From the NCBI GenBank assembly GCA_945860245.1, contig CAMAPO010000001.1, positions 62,001 through 126,000 of the forward strand: DNA of 64,000 nt. Reading direction: 5' to 3'. This document shows, one piece after another, positions 42,107 through 52,385 of this stretch. Source of the DNA: Bifidobacterium breve. GTDB lineage: Bacteria > Actinomycetota > Actinomycetes > Nanopelagicales > Nanopelagicaceae. The notes beneath the pieces are model-generated. The model made no database searches. It saw only the letters and a program-made list of their open reading frames with translations, and was not told the DNA's origin. The first letter of the stretch is position 1; the number at the start of each line of letters is the position of its first letter. The translations under genes and the position numbers were made by a program.

Positions 42107-44095
42107 ATGTCGCAGATTTCGATCACCATAGACGGCGCGAAAACCAGCGTCGAAAGCGATGCTCGCCCGACCCAGATATTTGCTGACCGTAAAGAGATCA
42201 TCGTTTGTAAAGTAAATGGAGTTTTAAAAGATCTCTGGACTGAACTCGCTGAGGGTGATGCCGTAGAAGCGATTGCAATTTCCTCGCCCGAAGGTCTATC
42301 TGTACTACGACACTCAACTGCCCATGTTATGGCGCAAGCGGTGCAACAAGTCTTCGCGCAAACTCGTCTCGGAATTGGTCCACCAATCACCGATGGTTTC
42401 TATTACGACTTCGATCCGGAGCGACCATTTAATCCAGAAGATCTTGAGAAAATTGAGAGCGCGATGCGCAAGATCGTAAAAGATGGACAGAGATTTCGCC
42501 GCCGTGTGACAACTGAAGCAGATGCGTTGAAGGAACTCGCACATGAACCATATAAATGCGAATTGATTGGTTTGAAATCTGGCGCAGGAGATGAAGCTAG
42601 CGTTGAAGTTGGTGGCAGCGAATTAACAATTTATGACAATTTGGGTCGTGATGGTCAACCGGTTTGGTCAGATCTCTGCCGCGGTCCACATCTGCCTTCA
42701 ACCAAACACATCCCTGCCTTTAAATTAATGCGAAGTGCTGCTGCGTATTGGCGTGGTTCTGAAAAGAATCCGATGTTGCAACGAATTTACGGAACTGCCT
42801 GGCCATCATCAGAAGAGCTAACCGCTTATCTGGATTTACTTGCAGAAGCGGAAAAACGCGATCATCGTCGCCTCGGTACCGAATTAGACCTATTCTCATT
42901 TCCGGAAGAGATCGGATCTGGTCTTGCGGTATTTCATCCCAAAGGCGGAATCGTTCGCAGAGCGATGGAAGATTACTCGCGCAAGCGCCATGAAGATGAA
43001 GGTTATGAATTCGTTTACTCACCGCATCTAACTAAAGCTGCGCTCTTTGAAAAATCAGGTCATTTGCAGTGGTACTCCGAAGGTATGTATCCACCGATGA
43101 TTCTGGATGAAGAGCTCCATGCCGATGGCACAGTCAAGCGGGCTGGCCAGCAGTACTACATGAAGCCAATGAACTGCCCTTTCCACAATTTGATTTTTGC
43201 ATCTCGCGGACGTTCATACCGCGAACTTCCGCTTCGCCTCTTTGAATTTGGAACTGTCTATCGCTATGAAAAATCGGGCGTTATTCACGGCTTAACTCGC
43301 GCACGTGGTTTCACCCAAGATGATGCGCATATCTATTGCACCAAAGAGCAGATGGTGGACGAACTCGATTCACTCTTAACTTTCGTTCTCAATTTGCTCC
43401 GTGATTATGGTTTAGAAGATTTCTATCTAGAACTTTCTACGCGAAATCCAGAAAAGTCGGTCGGCGAAGATGCTGATTGGGCGGAGGCAACTGAGGCCCT
43501 TCGCAAAGCCGCACTTGCCCAAAAGTTAGAACTAGTACTCGATGAAGGCGGCGCCGCTTTTTACGGACCTAAGATTTCTGTACAAGCTAAAGATGCGATC
43601 GGTCGCACTTGGCAGATGTCAACCATCCAAGTTGATTTCCAACTTCCGCAACGCTTTGAACTTGAATATTCAGCAACTGATGGAACCCGTCAGCGCCCCG
43701 TGATGATTCATCGTGCGCTCTTTGGTTCAATTGAAAGATTCTTTGGTGTTTTAACTGAGCATTATGCAGGAGCTTTCCCGCCCTGGCTTGCACCTGTACA
43801 AGTCACCGCTATTCCAGTTGCTGAAGCCTTCGCAGATTATCTAGCTGGCGTTGTTAAAGAGTTTAAATCTGCCGGTATTCGTATCGATCTGGATGCATCA
43901 GATGATCGAATGCAGAAGAAGATTCGCAATGCCCAAATGCAGAAAGTGCCATATATGTTGATCGCTGGCGAAGAAGATCAACTCGCTGGCAAGGTTTCAA
44001 TTCGTTACCGCAGCGGAGAGCAGAAGAATGGAATTGCGGTCGCTGATGCGATTGCAGAGATTCAAAGCGCTATCGGCGATCGCAAACAGGTTTAA
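42107..44095 (+). CDS. thrS: Threonyl-tRNA synthetase
   Basis: Class-II synthetase charging tRNA-Thr, 662 residues. Domains in order: N-terminal TGS (about 1-60), the editing second additional domain with [15 protein letters not shown] and the later Cys-x-x-x-His zinc motif ([10 protein letters not shown]), the catalytic core with zinc-binding MKPMNCPFH, motif 2 [12 protein letters not shown] and motif 3 [12 protein letters not shown], then the anticodon-binding domain ([10 protein letters not shown] onward). No T-box leader precedes it and the start appears leaderless. Downstream HIT begins 2 nt after the stop. Confidence 0.98.
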   Translation: MSQISITIDGAKTSVESDARPTQIFADRKEIIVCKVNGVLKDLWTELAEGDAVEAIAISSPEGLSVLRHSTAHVMAQAVQQVFAQTRLGIGPPITDGFYYDFDPERPFNPEDLEKIESAMRKIVKDGQRFRRRVTTEADALKELAHEPYKCELIGLKSGAGDEASVEVGGSELTIYDNLGRDGQPVWSDLCRGPHLPSTKHIPAFKLMRSAAAYWRGSEKNPMLQRIYGTAWPSSEELTAYLDLLAEAEKRDHRRLGTELDLFSFPEEIGSGLAVFHPKGGIVRRAMEDYSRKRHEDEGYEFVYSPHLTKAALFEKSGHLQWYSEGMYPPMILDEELHADGTVKRAGQQYYMKPMNCPFHNLIFASRGRSYRELPLRLFEFGTVYRYEKSGVIHGLTRARGFTQDDAHIYCTKEQMVDELDSLLTFVLNLLRDYGLEDFYLELSTRNPEKSVGEDADWAEATEALRKAALAQKLELVLDEGGAAFYGPKISVQAKDAIGRTWQMSTIQVDFQLPQRFELEYSATDGTRQRPVMIHRALFGSIERFFGVLTEHYAGAFPPWLAPVQVTAIPVAEAFADYLAGVVKEFKSAGIRIDLDASDDRMQKKIRNAQMQKVPYMLIAGEEDQLAGKVSIRYRSGEQKNGIAVADAIAEIQSAIGDRKQV

Positions 44096-44097
44096 CA

Positions 44098-44619
44098 ATG
44101 GTGGAACAAATCCCCGGAATGCCAGATCGTTGGGCACGCCTTTGGGCGCCTCACCGCATGGAGTATTTAAAAGGTGAGAACCGACCACTTTCTGAAAATG
44201 GAGTCGACTGCCCTTTCTGCCAGATAACAACTCTCAGCGATGCAGAAGGATTGGTTGTTGCGCGCGGTGAAAGCGCCTTTGTTGTAATGAATTTGTATCC
44301 ATATAACGCCGGACATTTATTGATTTGCACCAACCGCCACGTCGCTGATCTTACAGATCTGACAAAAGCGGAGAGAGATGAAATCTCAGATCTAACTTCA
44401 CACGCCATGGTCACTTTACGAAAAGTTTCGGCCCCTGCAGGATTTAATTTAGGTATGAATCAGGGGGCGATATCTGGTGCTGGTGTCGCTGAACATATCC
44501 ATCAACATGTAGTTCCACGTTGGGCAGGGGATGCAAACTTCATGCCACTGATTGGACAGACCAAGGTGATGCCGGCGCTACTATCGCAAACTCGTGATGA
44601 GCTGTCCGCCGCTTGGTAA
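44098..44619 (+). CDS. HIT-family nucleotide phosphohydrolase/phosphorylase
   Basis: Histidine-triad protein of 173 residues. The active-site triad His-x-His-x-His is in AEHIHQHVVPRW; the N-terminal CPFCQITT has paired cysteines and MNLYPYNAGHLLI is the family's strand motif. Homologues cleave dinucleoside polyphosphates such as Ap4A. It follows thrS by 2 nt, an arrangement kept in many actinobacteria. It converges on the EF-G-like gene with a 6-nt gap. Confidence 0.93.
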   Translation: MVEQIPGMPDRWARLWAPHRMEYLKGENRPLSENGVDCPFCQITTLSDAEGLVVARGESAFVVMNLYPYNAGHLLICTNRHVADLTDLTKAERDEISDLTSHAMVTLRKVSAPAGFNLGMNQGAISGAGVAEHIHQHVVPRWAGDANFMPLIGQTKVMPALLSQTRDELSAAW

Positions 44620-44625
44620 TCTTCT

Positions 44626-45195
44626 TTAAAGCTGATCTATAAAATCTTTAACAATATTTATACCTAGGCCATTTGAGATAACAATCGGTATTGCCGGAAA
44701 GAGCAGACCGGCTGCAAAGGCGTGTTCCCCAGCTCCTGCCATCTCTTCCAAATATTCTTCGCGAAATTCAGCGACCAACTCTTGATGTTCGGTCTCGCTC
44801 TGCGAAGTTGTTGGTGGATTGGAGCTGTAATCAAAGATTTGCAGATCATCTAATGAAATTAAGGCAATCGGACTTCCAGATTGTGAATGAAGAACTAAAT
44901 ATGGCGTAACTAACTGATCTAATACACGATTGGCCAACATGATTGCATCTTCAAAATCGGCATCCGAACCATCTAGTTCATTAACAACTACCAATCGCGG
45001 TAATTGATAGTCACTTAAAGCCTGCCATTGATCGATAGTATTCTGATCAATTCCGGCGGCGGGATTTATGGCAAATATTGCAAGATCTGATTCGGCGTTA
45101 ACTTCGCTGGCAAGTTGAGCGCCAAATAGATTGGCGATCGCCTGTGGTTGGGCAGAAACATGGCCGTAGACATGGATGCGTTTATCAGAACTCAC
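44626..45195 (-). CDS. Degenerate EF-G-like G-domain protein
   Basis: Protein of 189 residues that reads like an eroded G domain of elongation factor G. Residues about 36-85 (SDLAIFAINPAAGIDQNT, then LPRLVVVNELDGSDADFEDA) parallel the EF-G stretch around its NKxD motif, here Asn-Glu-Leu-Asp. A later helix (ELVAEFREEYLEEMAG) and IPIVISNGLGINIVKDFI parallel the G' region and the SAF-like loop. The P-loop position reads VYGHVSAQPQAIANLF, with no GKS/T, and both switch regions are missing, so GTP hydrolysis is not expected. GTG start; TATTCT at 45203-45208 (minus strand) lies 7 nt upstream. Function unknown. Confidence 0.65.
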   Translation of the reverse strand: MSSDKRIHVYGHVSAQPQAIANLFGAQLASEVNAESDLAIFAINPAAGIDQNTIDQWQALSDYQLPRLVVVNELDGSDADFEDAIMLANRVLDQLVTPYLVLHSQSGSPIALISLDDLQIFDYSSNPPTTSQSETEHQELVAEFREEYLEEMAGAGEHAFAAGLLFPAIPIVISNGLGINIVKDFIDQL

Positions 45196-45230
45196 AGGCG
45201 TCAGAATAGGTGAATTTCAACCCTTGAGCC

Positions 45231-45236
45231 TACGAT
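45231..45236 (+). promoter_or_regulatory. -10 element for leaderless pgsA
   Basis: TACGAT ends 7 nt before the ATG at 45244 and overlaps the alternative ATG at 45235. It favours the start three codons further in. Confidence 0.45.
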
Positions 45237-45243
45237 GGTGGCG

Positions 45244-45837
45244 ATGTTAAGCGCTTATTTAAAGCCCGCCATAACCCGCGCCATCATTCCAATAGCGCGA
45301 GGTGCCCTTCGCGTGGGGTTAACACCTAATGCGGTTACTTTCGTGGGAGCGCTCGGATTAGTTTCAAGTGCTCTTTACTTCTATCCGCGCCAAGAGTTCT
45401 TTGTCGGCACCCTACTTATCTCTTTCTTCGCACTCAGTGATTTATTTGATGGAGCAATGGCGCGCATCTCGAAACGTGGCGAGAGCAAATGGGGCGGATT
45501 TTTAGATTCTACAATCGATCGGATAACAGATTCAGCAATTTTGCTTGGGCTAATTCTTGCCTTGATCGAAAGCGATGATCGATTGCTTCCGGTTGCACTT
45601 GGTGCACTAGTTGCTGGAACTTTAGTTCCCTACATTCGGGCCAAGGCTGAATCGCTTCAGATCGAGTGTTCGGGTGGAATAGCCGAACGGACCGAGAGAT
45701 TGATCATTGCCTTAACAGCGATTGGCTTCGAAGGTCTTGGCATCCCCTACGCATTGGCAATTGGAGTCTGGGTCCTCTTCGTACTTGCAGTGGTAACCAT
45801 CGTGCAGCGAATCTTGATAGTTAAGGCGGCGTTGTAA
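45244..45837 (+). CDS. pgsA: CDP-alcohol phosphotransferase, phosphatidylinositol phosphate synthase
   Basis: Membrane enzyme joining CDP-diacylglycerol with inositol phosphate, the first step toward PI and PI mannosides. The full CDP-alcohol motif is visible in DLFDGAMARISKRG followed by GFLDSTIDRITD (D-x2-D-G-x2-A-R ... G-x3-D-x3-D). About six helices, 197 residues. Following patA and pimA support inositol phosphate as substrate over glycerol phosphate. The ATG at 45235 is possible, but 45244 fits the promoter spacing. Confidence 0.9.
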   Translation: MLSAYLKPAITRAIIPIARGALRVGLTPNAVTFVGALGLVSSALYFYPRQEFFVGTLLISFFALSDLFDGAMARISKRGESKWGGFLDSTIDRITDSAILLGLILALIESDDRLLPVALGALVAGTLVPYIRAKAESLQIECSGGIAERTERLIIALTAIGFEGLGIPYALAIGVWVLFVLAVVTIVQRILIVKAAL

Positions 45838-45841
45838 AGAT

Positions 45842-46729
45842 ATGAACTTTGACTTCCTGGCAGCAAGCGCCTATTTCACGGGTTGGAAATTAGTTAGGTT
45901 GCTACCAGAGAAATTTGCATATTCTACCTTTGAACAAATTGGCGTTATTACCTTGCATCGCAATGGCGCACGTATCAAAAGACTGCGCAGTAATTTACAG
46001 CGCGTATGTCCGGATAAAGATACAGCGGCGATGGATCAATTAATGAGTGCAGCGGTTTCATCTTATATGCGTTACTGGTGTGACACTTTTCGCTCACCTG
46101 ATTGGTCAAAGGAGCGAATTTTAGCGACCGTAACTGTTACACGTGAAGATTTATTAACTACCCCAATGCGAGATGGTCGTGGCGTCGTTGTAGCGGTGCC
46201 ACATGCTGGCAATTGGGATCACGCTGGTTTTTATTTCTGTGCAATGGGTTTTCCGTTGGTGGCTGTGGTCGAAAAGTTAAAACCCGAAGCGCTCTTTAAT
46301 AAGTTTCTTGAGTATCGCCAGAACATGGGTATGGAAATTCTATCCACGGAAAGTAGATCAATGGCGACGCTGATGCAGCGCGCACGCGAAGGAGCCATAG
46401 TTGCTCTAGTCTCCGACCGCGACTTATCGCGCAGCGGTGTTGATGTTGATTTCTTTGGGTATCCGGCGCGTATGCCAGTTGGTGCCGCGCTGCTTGCAAT
46501 ACGCACGGGTGTCCCACTAATTACTGCACAGGTTTCTTATACCGAAAGTGGAATTCACATTGAGTTCAATAGCGTAGCCATACCAACCGATGGCACCGAT
46601 ACCGAACGTGTATCACAAGTCGTTCAGAAGTGTGCAGATCTCTTCGCAGCCGGTATTGCAAAGACGCCGCAGGATTGGCATATGTTGCAAAGAATCTGGG
46701 TTGATGGCGATTTCCAGGAGCGCAGCTAA
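45842..46729 (+). CDS. patA: Phosphatidylinositol mannoside acyltransferase
   Basis: LpxL/HtrB-superfamily acyltransferase of 295 residues that acylates the mannose of PIM. The catalytic HX4D is in VPHAGNWDHAGFYF, and the second block VSDRDLSRSGVDVDFFG lies about 90 residues later. Its position between pgsA (4-nt gap) and pimA (1-nt overlap) matches the mycobacterial and streptomycete PIM operon, which is the main reason for calling PatA. Confidence 0.9.
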   Translation: MNFDFLAASAYFTGWKLVRLLPEKFAYSTFEQIGVITLHRNGARIKRLRSNLQRVCPDKDTAAMDQLMSAAVSSYMRYWCDTFRSPDWSKERILATVTVTREDLLTTPMRDGRGVVVAVPHAGNWDHAGFYFCAMGFPLVAVVEKLKPEALFNKFLEYRQNMGMEILSTESRSMATLMQRAREGAIVALVSDRDLSRSGVDVDFFGYPARMPVGAALLAIRTGVPLITAQVSYTESGIHIEFNSVAIPTDGTDTERVSQVVQKCADLFAAGIAKTPQDWHMLQRIWVDGDFQERS

Positions 46730-47907
46730 TGGCGCTAAAGAAGTTACGAATTGGCTTGGTATGTCCCTACGGATGGGATACGCCAGGTGGGGTACAAAAT
46801 CACGTACGCGATCTCGCCGAGTATCTAATTGCTAAAGGTCATTTCGTTTCAGTTCTTGCACCAGTGATAGATGAAGGTGCAATTCCAAATTATGTAACTA
46901 GCGCCGGAAAGCCAATCTCTATTCCATATAATGGCGCAGTCGCGCGAGTTTTATTTGGGCCGATTGCTTTTGCGCGGGTTAGGCAATGGATTTCCAATGG
47001 CAAGTTTGATCTACTTCACTTACACGAACCGGCAATCCCATCTATATCACTGCTTGCATGTTGGGCGGCAGAGGGGCCACTAGTCGGTACCTTCCATGCC
47101 GCAGCGAAACGGCAGAAGGCGATCTTCGCTATCGGCCCCATTTTAGAGCCAGTAATTGAGAAACTCACTGCGCGCATTGCAGTAAGCGAGGCTGCACGAT
47201 CGACTCTCACCGAACATTTAGAGACCGATGCAGTTGTAGTACCAAATGGAATATACGCAGATCGCTATCGCGATGGTGAAGTCCGCGCACAATGGAGCGG
47301 AAATACCCTTGGCTTCATTGGTCGATATGAAGAGCCACGTAAGGGTTTATCGGTATTACTGGAAGCTTTGCCGATTATTGCGCGTTTTGCTCCAGATGTG
47401 AGGGTCCTAGTTGCTGGACCTGGTGATAGTAAAGATGTGCAGGATCAAATTGATCCGCAATTACGCCAGCGTTTCGAATTCCTAGGACGTATCAGCGAGA
47501 AAGATAAGGCTGATTTTCTATCTTCTGTTGCTTTATATATCGCCCCAAATACCGGGGGAGAATCTTTTGGAATTATTCTCGCCGAAGCACTTGCTGGAGG
47601 AGCTGCCGTTGTCGCCAGTGATATCCCGGCTTTTGAATCGTTGCTAGGTAAGGGGGAATACGGAGCGCTCTTTCAATCGGAGAATCCGCAAGATCTGGCA
47701 AAGGTGGTTATTGAGTTACTGCGCGAAGATGAAAAACGCCGTGAATTAGCGCAAAGAGGAAAAATTTATGCACAACGCTTTGATTGGGATGTTGTCGCAG
47801 AAGATATATATTCGATTTATGAAATGGCTTTAGTCGGCAGTGATGGCGTTACCCTTTCTTCAGAAAATCGCGCCTGGAACCGCTTCCTAGGTCGGGAAGG
47901 AAATTAA
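46729..47907 (+). CDS. pimA: Phosphatidylinositol alpha-mannosyltransferase
   Basis: GT4-family GDP-mannose-dependent glycosyltransferase, 392 residues. The N-terminal acceptor lobe has CPYGWDTPGGVQNHVRDLAE and DLLHLHEPAIPS; the donor lobe has LGFIGRYEEPRKGLSVLLEA and the catalytic E-x7-E stretch NTGGESFGIILAEALAGG. It adds the first mannose to PI at the inner membrane face. The C-terminus runs directly into the LemA-like gene. Confidence 0.92.
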   Translation: MALKKLRIGLVCPYGWDTPGGVQNHVRDLAEYLIAKGHFVSVLAPVIDEGAIPNYVTSAGKPISIPYNGAVARVLFGPIAFARVRQWISNGKFDLLHLHEPAIPSISLLACWAAEGPLVGTFHAAAKRQKAIFAIGPILEPVIEKLTARIAVSEAARSTLTEHLETDAVVVPNGIYADRYRDGEVRAQWSGNTLGFIGRYEEPRKGLSVLLEALPIIARFAPDVRVLVAGPGDSKDVQDQIDPQLRQRFEFLGRISEKDKADFLSSVALYIAPNTGGESFGIILAEALAGGAAVVASDIPAFESLLGKGEYGALFQSENPQDLAKVVIELLREDEKRRELAQRGKIYAQRFDWDVVAEDIYSIYEMALVGSDGVTLSSENRAWNRFLGREGN

Positions 47908-48411
47908 ATGGAGCAATATTTTCTCGGATCTTTTCTTGCAATATTTGTGCTTTGGTATCTCTCATATTCTGCAACGCGTCTGGATCGCCTGCATCATCGA
48001 GTAGAAACTAGTTGGGCAAATCTCGATGGCTTGCTGCAACGTCGCGCTGCGGTCGCTTTAGAAATTGCTAAGAGTGAATTAGCAGATCCCGCGTCCTCAC
48101 TTCTACTTACGGCAGCAGCGCATCAAGCCAGAGATGCGCAGATGCAGAGTCGTTCACAAGCAGAGAGTGGGTTATCAGGCGCTCTCGGGCTGCTACTTAA
48201 CGATGGCCATTTGGTTGATGGGTTTATTGAGAAAGATTTATTGCGCGAACTCTCTGAGCTAACCGACAAAATTCGCGTTGCAATTAGTCTGCATGTTGAT
48301 GCGGTTACTCGCACCCAGATGGTTCGCCAGAAGCCAGTATTTAAAATCTTTCGCCTAGCAGGCACCGCACCACTTCCGGTTACATATGAATTTGAAACAG
48401 ATGTCCTTTAA
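47908..48411 (+). CDS. LemA-like membrane protein
   Basis: Protein of 167 residues with one N-terminal transmembrane helix (about 5-22), then a helical domain. The stretch RVETSWANLDGLLQRRAAVA resembles the LemA-family start, where a helix follows the membrane anchor. The rest is helical with no catalytic motif. It begins right after the pimA stop and overlaps the DUF3048 gene, so it belongs to the PIM/pdx transcription unit. Function not established for the family. Confidence 0.7.
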   Translation: MEQYFLGSFLAIFVLWYLSYSATRLDRLHHRVETSWANLDGLLQRRAAVALEIAKSELADPASSLLLTAAAHQARDAQMQSRSQAESGLSGALGLLLNDGHLVDGFIEKDLLRELSELTDKIRVAISLHVDAVTRTQMVRQKPVFKIFRLAGTAPLPVTYEFETDVL

Positions 48412-49456
48412 AAGAGTATTAAAAGGTACAGCCGGATTGGGTGCAATCGGGATCGTCTTATTTGCGCTTTTCAATTTTCTCCCATCTGAAAATTTAACAA
48501 CGCTCCTACCTATCACAGAGAAAATCGAACCGAAGAATTCATTGAGTGGTCGTATCGGTAGCGATGGCCCAGTTTTGGCGGTAAAAATCGATGACACAGC
48601 GCCCGCTCATCCGCAGGCAGGTTTGGAAGACGCGGACATCGTTTACATAGAACAAGTTGAGGGTGGACTCACCCGATTGGCGGCGATCTTTAGCTCCGTT
48701 ATACCTCAAGTAGTCGGGCCAGTACGTAGCGCCCGAATATCTGACATTGAGATTCTTGAGCAGTTCGGAAGAGTCGCCTTTGCCTACAGCGGTGCACAAT
48801 CAAAGTTATTACCAGTCATCGCCGCCGCTAATGTAATTAATTTAGGGGCGCAGCGGCAATCGCCCAAGATATATTCCACCGATCCATTGCGCAGATCACC
48901 AACTTCGATGATGCTACAAGCTCAAGATTTAATGGCCAATGTCGCTAAGGCGAAATTATCGGTTGCTATTTCTAAGCCAATCGGCTGGAACTTTGGAGAA
49001 AAGCCAGAAACTGGAACCGCAATTTCTTCTGTCAAAGTTTCTTGGCCCGCCAATTCTTATAATGCGACTTGGTCTGCTAAAGAGAAGCGTTGGCTGCTTT
49101 CTCAAAAAGAGAGACCTAATCTATCTTTTTCGGGAGTGCATCTTGGGCCAACTACATTAGTCATTCAATTGATTTCAATCACCGATTCGATTTACCGTGA
49201 CAAAGCCGGCGGAGTTACGCCGTATTCGCAAACAGTTGGTGCAGGTAAGGGATATGTATTACGAGATGGTTTAGCAATTGAAGCGAACTGGAGCAGACCA
49301 AGTGGAGATCAAGGCACTTCTTGGACGACTGCGACAGGAGATGAAATTAAATTTGCGGCAGGACAGGTATGGATCGCGTTGACCGATAAAGCCCCCGCTT
49401 TCACGCCTGTAGCCGTGGCCATAAATGAGGATGCAACACCGCCCGCCGCAAAGTAG
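48386..49456 (+). CDS. DUF3048 domain secreted/anchored protein
   Basis: Exported protein of 356 residues with an N-terminal hydrophobic segment (about 13-30) acting as signal or anchor. DUF3048 blocks are VLAVKIDDTAPAHPQAGLEDADIVY split over residues 64-88, EGGLTRLAAIFSS, GPVRSARISDIEIL and GAGKGYVLRDGLAIEANW. YerB-type relatives are cell-envelope lipoproteins of unknown role; no lipobox is obvious here. It overlaps the LemA-like gene by 26 nt; ATG 48401 is an alternative start with a shorter overlap. Neither has a clear ribosome site. Confidence 0.87.
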   Translation: MNLKQMSFKRVLKGTAGLGAIGIVLFALFNFLPSENLTTLLPITEKIEPKNSLSGRIGSDGPVLAVKIDDTAPAHPQAGLEDADIVYIEQVEGGLTRLAAIFSSVIPQVVGPVRSARISDIEILEQFGRVAFAYSGAQSKLLPVIAAANVINLGAQRQSPKIYSTDPLRRSPTSMMLQAQDLMANVAKAKLSVAISKPIGWNFGEKPETGTAISSVKVSWPANSYNATWSAKEKRWLLSQKERPNLSFSGVHLGPTTLVIQLISITDSIYRDKAGGVTPYSQTVGAGKGYVLRDGLAIEANWSRPSGDQGTSWTTATGDEIKFAAGQVWIALTDKAPAFTPVAVAINEDATPPAAK

Positions 49457-49504
49457 TATTAACTCTAGATTTTCGTAGTAAGAGCTAAAAAAGGGGAGTA
49501 AGTC

Positions 49505-50392
49505 ATGTCAGAGGCAGTGGGCACAGCGCGCGTAAAGCGCGGAATGGCAGAGATGCTCAAGGGCGGCGTCATCATGGATGTCGTTAACTCAGAGCAAGCC
49601 AAGATTGCCCAAGATGCCGGTGCGTGTGCTGTGATGGCGCTCGAGCGAGTGCCTGCAGATATTCGCGCGCAAGGCGGAGTCGCGCGTATGTCAGATCCCG
49701 ACATGATCGAAAAAATTAAAGCCGCGGTAACCATTCCTGTTATGGCAAAGGCACGTATCGGCCACTTTGTGGAAGCCCGAATTTTGGAATCACTTGGTGT
49801 GGATTACATCGATGAATCAGAAGTATTAACACCTGCAGATTATGAAAACCATATCGAAAAATGGGATTTCAAAGTCCCATTTGTTTGTGGTGCAACTAAT
49901 TTGGGCGAAGCGTTGCGTCGCATCAATGAAGGTGCTGCGATGATCCGTTCAAAGGGTGAGGCAGGAACCGGTGATGTTTCCAACGCGATGATGCATATGC
50001 GCAAGATTGGTGGCGAGATTCGTCGCCTTTCTTCAATGCGTGAAGATGAACTCTATGTTGCGGCTAAAGAGTTGCAAGCACCTTTTGCTCTTGTGAAAGA
50101 AGTGGCTGAAACTGGAAAACTTCCCGTCGTACTTTTCACCGCTGGTGGAATTGCAACACCGGCAGATGCTGCGCTAATGATGCAGATGGGCGCAGATGGC
50201 GTATTTATCGGTTCTGGAATCTTCAAATCAGGAGATCCCGCAACGCGTGCTGCAGCTTGCGTTAAGGCAACAACCTTCTTTGAAGATGCCAAAGTGTTAG
50301 CCGATGTTTCTCGTGGACTTGGCGATGCGATGGTCGGAATTAACGTTGCTGATTTACCTGCGCCACATCGTTTAGCCGAGCGCGGCTGGTAA
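49505..50392 (+). CDS. pdxS: Pyridoxal 5'-phosphate synthase, PdxS subunit
   Basis: TIM-barrel synthase that builds PLP from ribose-5-P, glyceraldehyde-3-P and ammonia supplied by PdxT. The 295-residue protein shows [20 protein letters not shown], the ribose-5-P lysine in [13 protein letters not shown], and [16 protein letters not shown], typical of the family. A strong GGGGAG lies 7 nt before the ATG. pdxT starts 14 nt downstream. Confidence 0.98.
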   Translation: MSEAVGTARVKRGMAEMLKGGVIMDVVNSEQAKIAQDAGACAVMALERVPADIRAQGGVARMSDPDMIEKIKAAVTIPVMAKARIGHFVEARILESLGVDYIDESEVLTPADYENHIEKWDFKVPFVCGATNLGEALRRINEGAAMIRSKGEAGTGDVSNAMMHMRKIGGEIRRLSSMREDELYVAAKELQAPFALVKEVAETGKLPVVLFTAGGIATPADAALMMQMGADGVFIGSGIFKSGDPATRAAACVKATTFFEDAKVLADVSRGLGDAMVGINVADLPAPHRLAERGW

Positions 50393-50405
50393 CGATTTAA
50401 TTACA

Positions 50406-50999
50406 ATGAAGATAGGTGTTCTTGCGCTGCAAGGCGATTTTCGGGAACATATCCAAGCGGTGAAGATGGCAGGGCATGCTGGCCTTACTGTGCGTCGCCC
50501 AGAGGAGTTAGCCGAGATTGATGCGCTAATTATTCCAGGCGGTGAATCTACAACTATTGCACTTCTTGCCCAGAGTTTTGGGCTACTTCAACCAATCAGA
50601 GAACGAATCGCCGCAGGTATGCCAGTTTATGGTTCTTGTGCCGGAATGATTTTATTGGCCGATCGAATTCTTGATGGAACTGAGGATCAAGCAACATTTG
50701 GCGGAATAGATATGACGGTTCGTCGCAACGCTTTCGGACGCCAGGTTGATTCCTTTGAGAGTAATCTGGATTTTAATAACTCGCCTCTGCGAGCGGTATT
50801 CATCCGAGCTCCTTGGGTGGAGCATCTCGGTAAAGCGGTAGAGGTCTTATCCGAAATTCAAGGAAGTGATGGTGCTCGCCACCCCGTGGCAGTGCGGCAA
50901 GGTTCGCTCTTTGCGACATCCTTTCATCCAGAATTGACGGGGGATTTACGCGTACATCGCTACTTCTTTGATCAAGTCTGTGTGGGCGCGATAAAGTAA
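50406..50999 (+). CDS. pdxT: Pyridoxal 5'-phosphate synthase glutaminase, PdxT subunit
   Basis: Class-I glutamine amidotransferase delivering ammonia to PdxS, 197 residues. The catalytic cysteine is in [11 protein letters not shown], the His-Glu dyad in [10 protein letters not shown], and the oxyanion region in [12 protein letters not shown]. It functions only in complex with PdxS. Confidence 0.97.
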   Translation: MKIGVLALQGDFREHIQAVKMAGHAGLTVRRPEELAEIDALIIPGGESTTIALLAQSFGLLQPIRERIAAGMPVYGSCAGMILLADRILDGTEDQATFGGIDMTVRRNAFGRQVDSFESNLDFNNSPLRAVFIRAPWVEHLGKAVEVLSEIQGSDGARHPVAVRQGSLFATSFHPELTGDLRVHRYFFDQVCVGAIK

Positions 51000-51044
51000 G
51001 CGATATATTTTTAATTCCATCAAAAGTTGATTGAGGTGTTTTAA

Positions 51045-51797
51045 ATGTCCGGCCATTCCAAATGGGCAACGACCAAACATAAGAAGGCTGTCATCGATAG
51101 TCGTCGTGCCAAGAATTTCGCGAAGTTGATCAAGGCGATCGAGGTCGCATCTCGCAATGGCGGACCTGATGTTGATGGTAACCCAACGCTCTTTGATGCA
51201 ATTGCTAAAGCAAAAAAGAATTCAATGCCGGCTGACAATATCGATCGCGCGGTAAAGCGTGGCGCTGGTCTGGAATCTGGTGGAGCGGATTGGCAAACGA
51301 TTATGTATGAGGGTTATGGCCCTAATGGTGTGGCAATCATGATCGAATGTTTATCTGATAATCGAAATCGCGCAGCATCTGAAGTTCGCGTCGCAGTGAC
51401 TCGAAATGGTGGATCTATGGCTGACCCTGGATCGGTGGCGTACCTATTTAATCGCAAGGGCGTGATCATTGTAAATAAGGTCGATGGCGTTAATGAAGAG
51501 AAGATTTTAGAAGCGGTACTGGAGGCTGGTGCAGAAGAGGTAAATGATCTCGGTGAATCTTTTGAAGTTGTATGTGAAGCCAGTGATTTGGTTACCGCTC
51601 GTACTGCGCTACAAACCGCCGGTATTGATTACGAATCAGCTGATTCATCTTTCTTGCCATCTATGACAATTCCTTTAGATGCCGAAGGCGCTACCAAGGT
51701 ATTTGAATTAATCGATGCCATTGAAGAATTAGACGATGTGCAGAACGTCTTCAGCAACTTCGATGTCTCTGATGAAGTTATGGCGAGCCTTTCCTAG
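51045..51797 (+). CDS. yebC: YebC/TACO1-family protein
   Basis: Cytosolic protein of 250 residues beginning [20 protein letters not shown], the invariant family opening, with [18 protein letters not shown] in the middle. Family members have been described as transcriptional regulators (PmpR) and as translation factors easing proline stretches on the ribosome. It stands between pdxT and ruvC, the standard actinobacterial order. The region upstream has a weak GAGG ribosome site. Confidence 0.96.
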   Translation: MSGHSKWATTKHKKAVIDSRRAKNFAKLIKAIEVASRNGGPDVDGNPTLFDAIAKAKKNSMPADNIDRAVKRGAGLESGGADWQTIMYEGYGPNGVAIMIECLSDNRNRAASEVRVAVTRNGGSMADPGSVAYLFNRKGVIIVNKVDGVNEEKILEAVLEAGAEEVNDLGESFEVVCEASDLVTARTALQTAGIDYESADSSFLPSMTIPLDAEGATKVFELIDAIEELDDVQNVFSNFDVSDEVMASLS

Positions 51798-51830
51798 CCC
51801 CATGCACTTGCCGTCGTAGGCTATGAAGTT

Positions 51831-52385
51831 ATGAGCCAACGAGTGATGCGTGTCTTGGGAGTTGACCCAGGCCTTACTCGCTGTGGCGTAGGCGTAATAG
51901 AAGGTGCTCCTGGCTTGCCACTTCGCCTGATAAATGTTGGTGTTATTTTGACTCCGAGTACGGCTGCGCTAGAACTTCGTTTACTTCAATTAGAGCGAGA
52001 GTTAACTGAGTGGGTTGAAGTAAATCGTCCTGATGTAGTTGCAGTAGAACGCGTCTTCTCACAACACAATGTGCGCACCGTAATGGGAACTGGCCAAGCG
52101 GCAGGGATCGCACTTCTTGTTGCTGCTCGAGCTGGCATTCCAGTTGTGATGCACACTCCAAGTGAAGTGAAGGCGGCAGTCACCGGTTCAGGCCGGGCAA
52201 ATAAAGTTCAGGTCGCCGAAATGGTTAAGCGACTGCTATCTCTTAAAGAAATTCCCAAACCGGTAGACAGTACAGATGCGCTTGCTCTTGCGATCTGTCA
52301 CATCTGGCGCGGATCAGGGGATGCAAAGCTGGCGACGGCGCTAGCCGCAGAAAAATCTCGCTTATCAAAATTGGTGCGCAAATGA
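51831..52385 (+). CDS. ruvC: Holliday junction resolvase
   Basis: RNase-H-fold endonuclease that cuts Holliday junctions, 184 residues. The first catalytic Asp is in [17 protein letters not shown], the Glu in [15 protein letters not shown], and the C-terminal acidic pair in [12 protein letters not shown]. It works with RuvAB, encoded next. TAGGCT at 51817-51822 lies 8 nt before the ATG, slightly longer than the leaderless spacing elsewhere. It overlaps ruvA by 4 nt. Confidence 0.96.
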   Translation: MSQRVMRVLGVDPGLTRCGVGVIEGAPGLPLRLINVGVILTPSTAALELRLLQLERELTEWVEVNRPDVVAVERVFSQHNVRTVMGTGQAAGIALLVAARAGIPVVMHTPSEVKAAVTGSGRANKVQVAEMVKRLLSLKEIPKPVDSTDALALAICHIWRGSGDAKLATALAAEKSRLSKLVRK

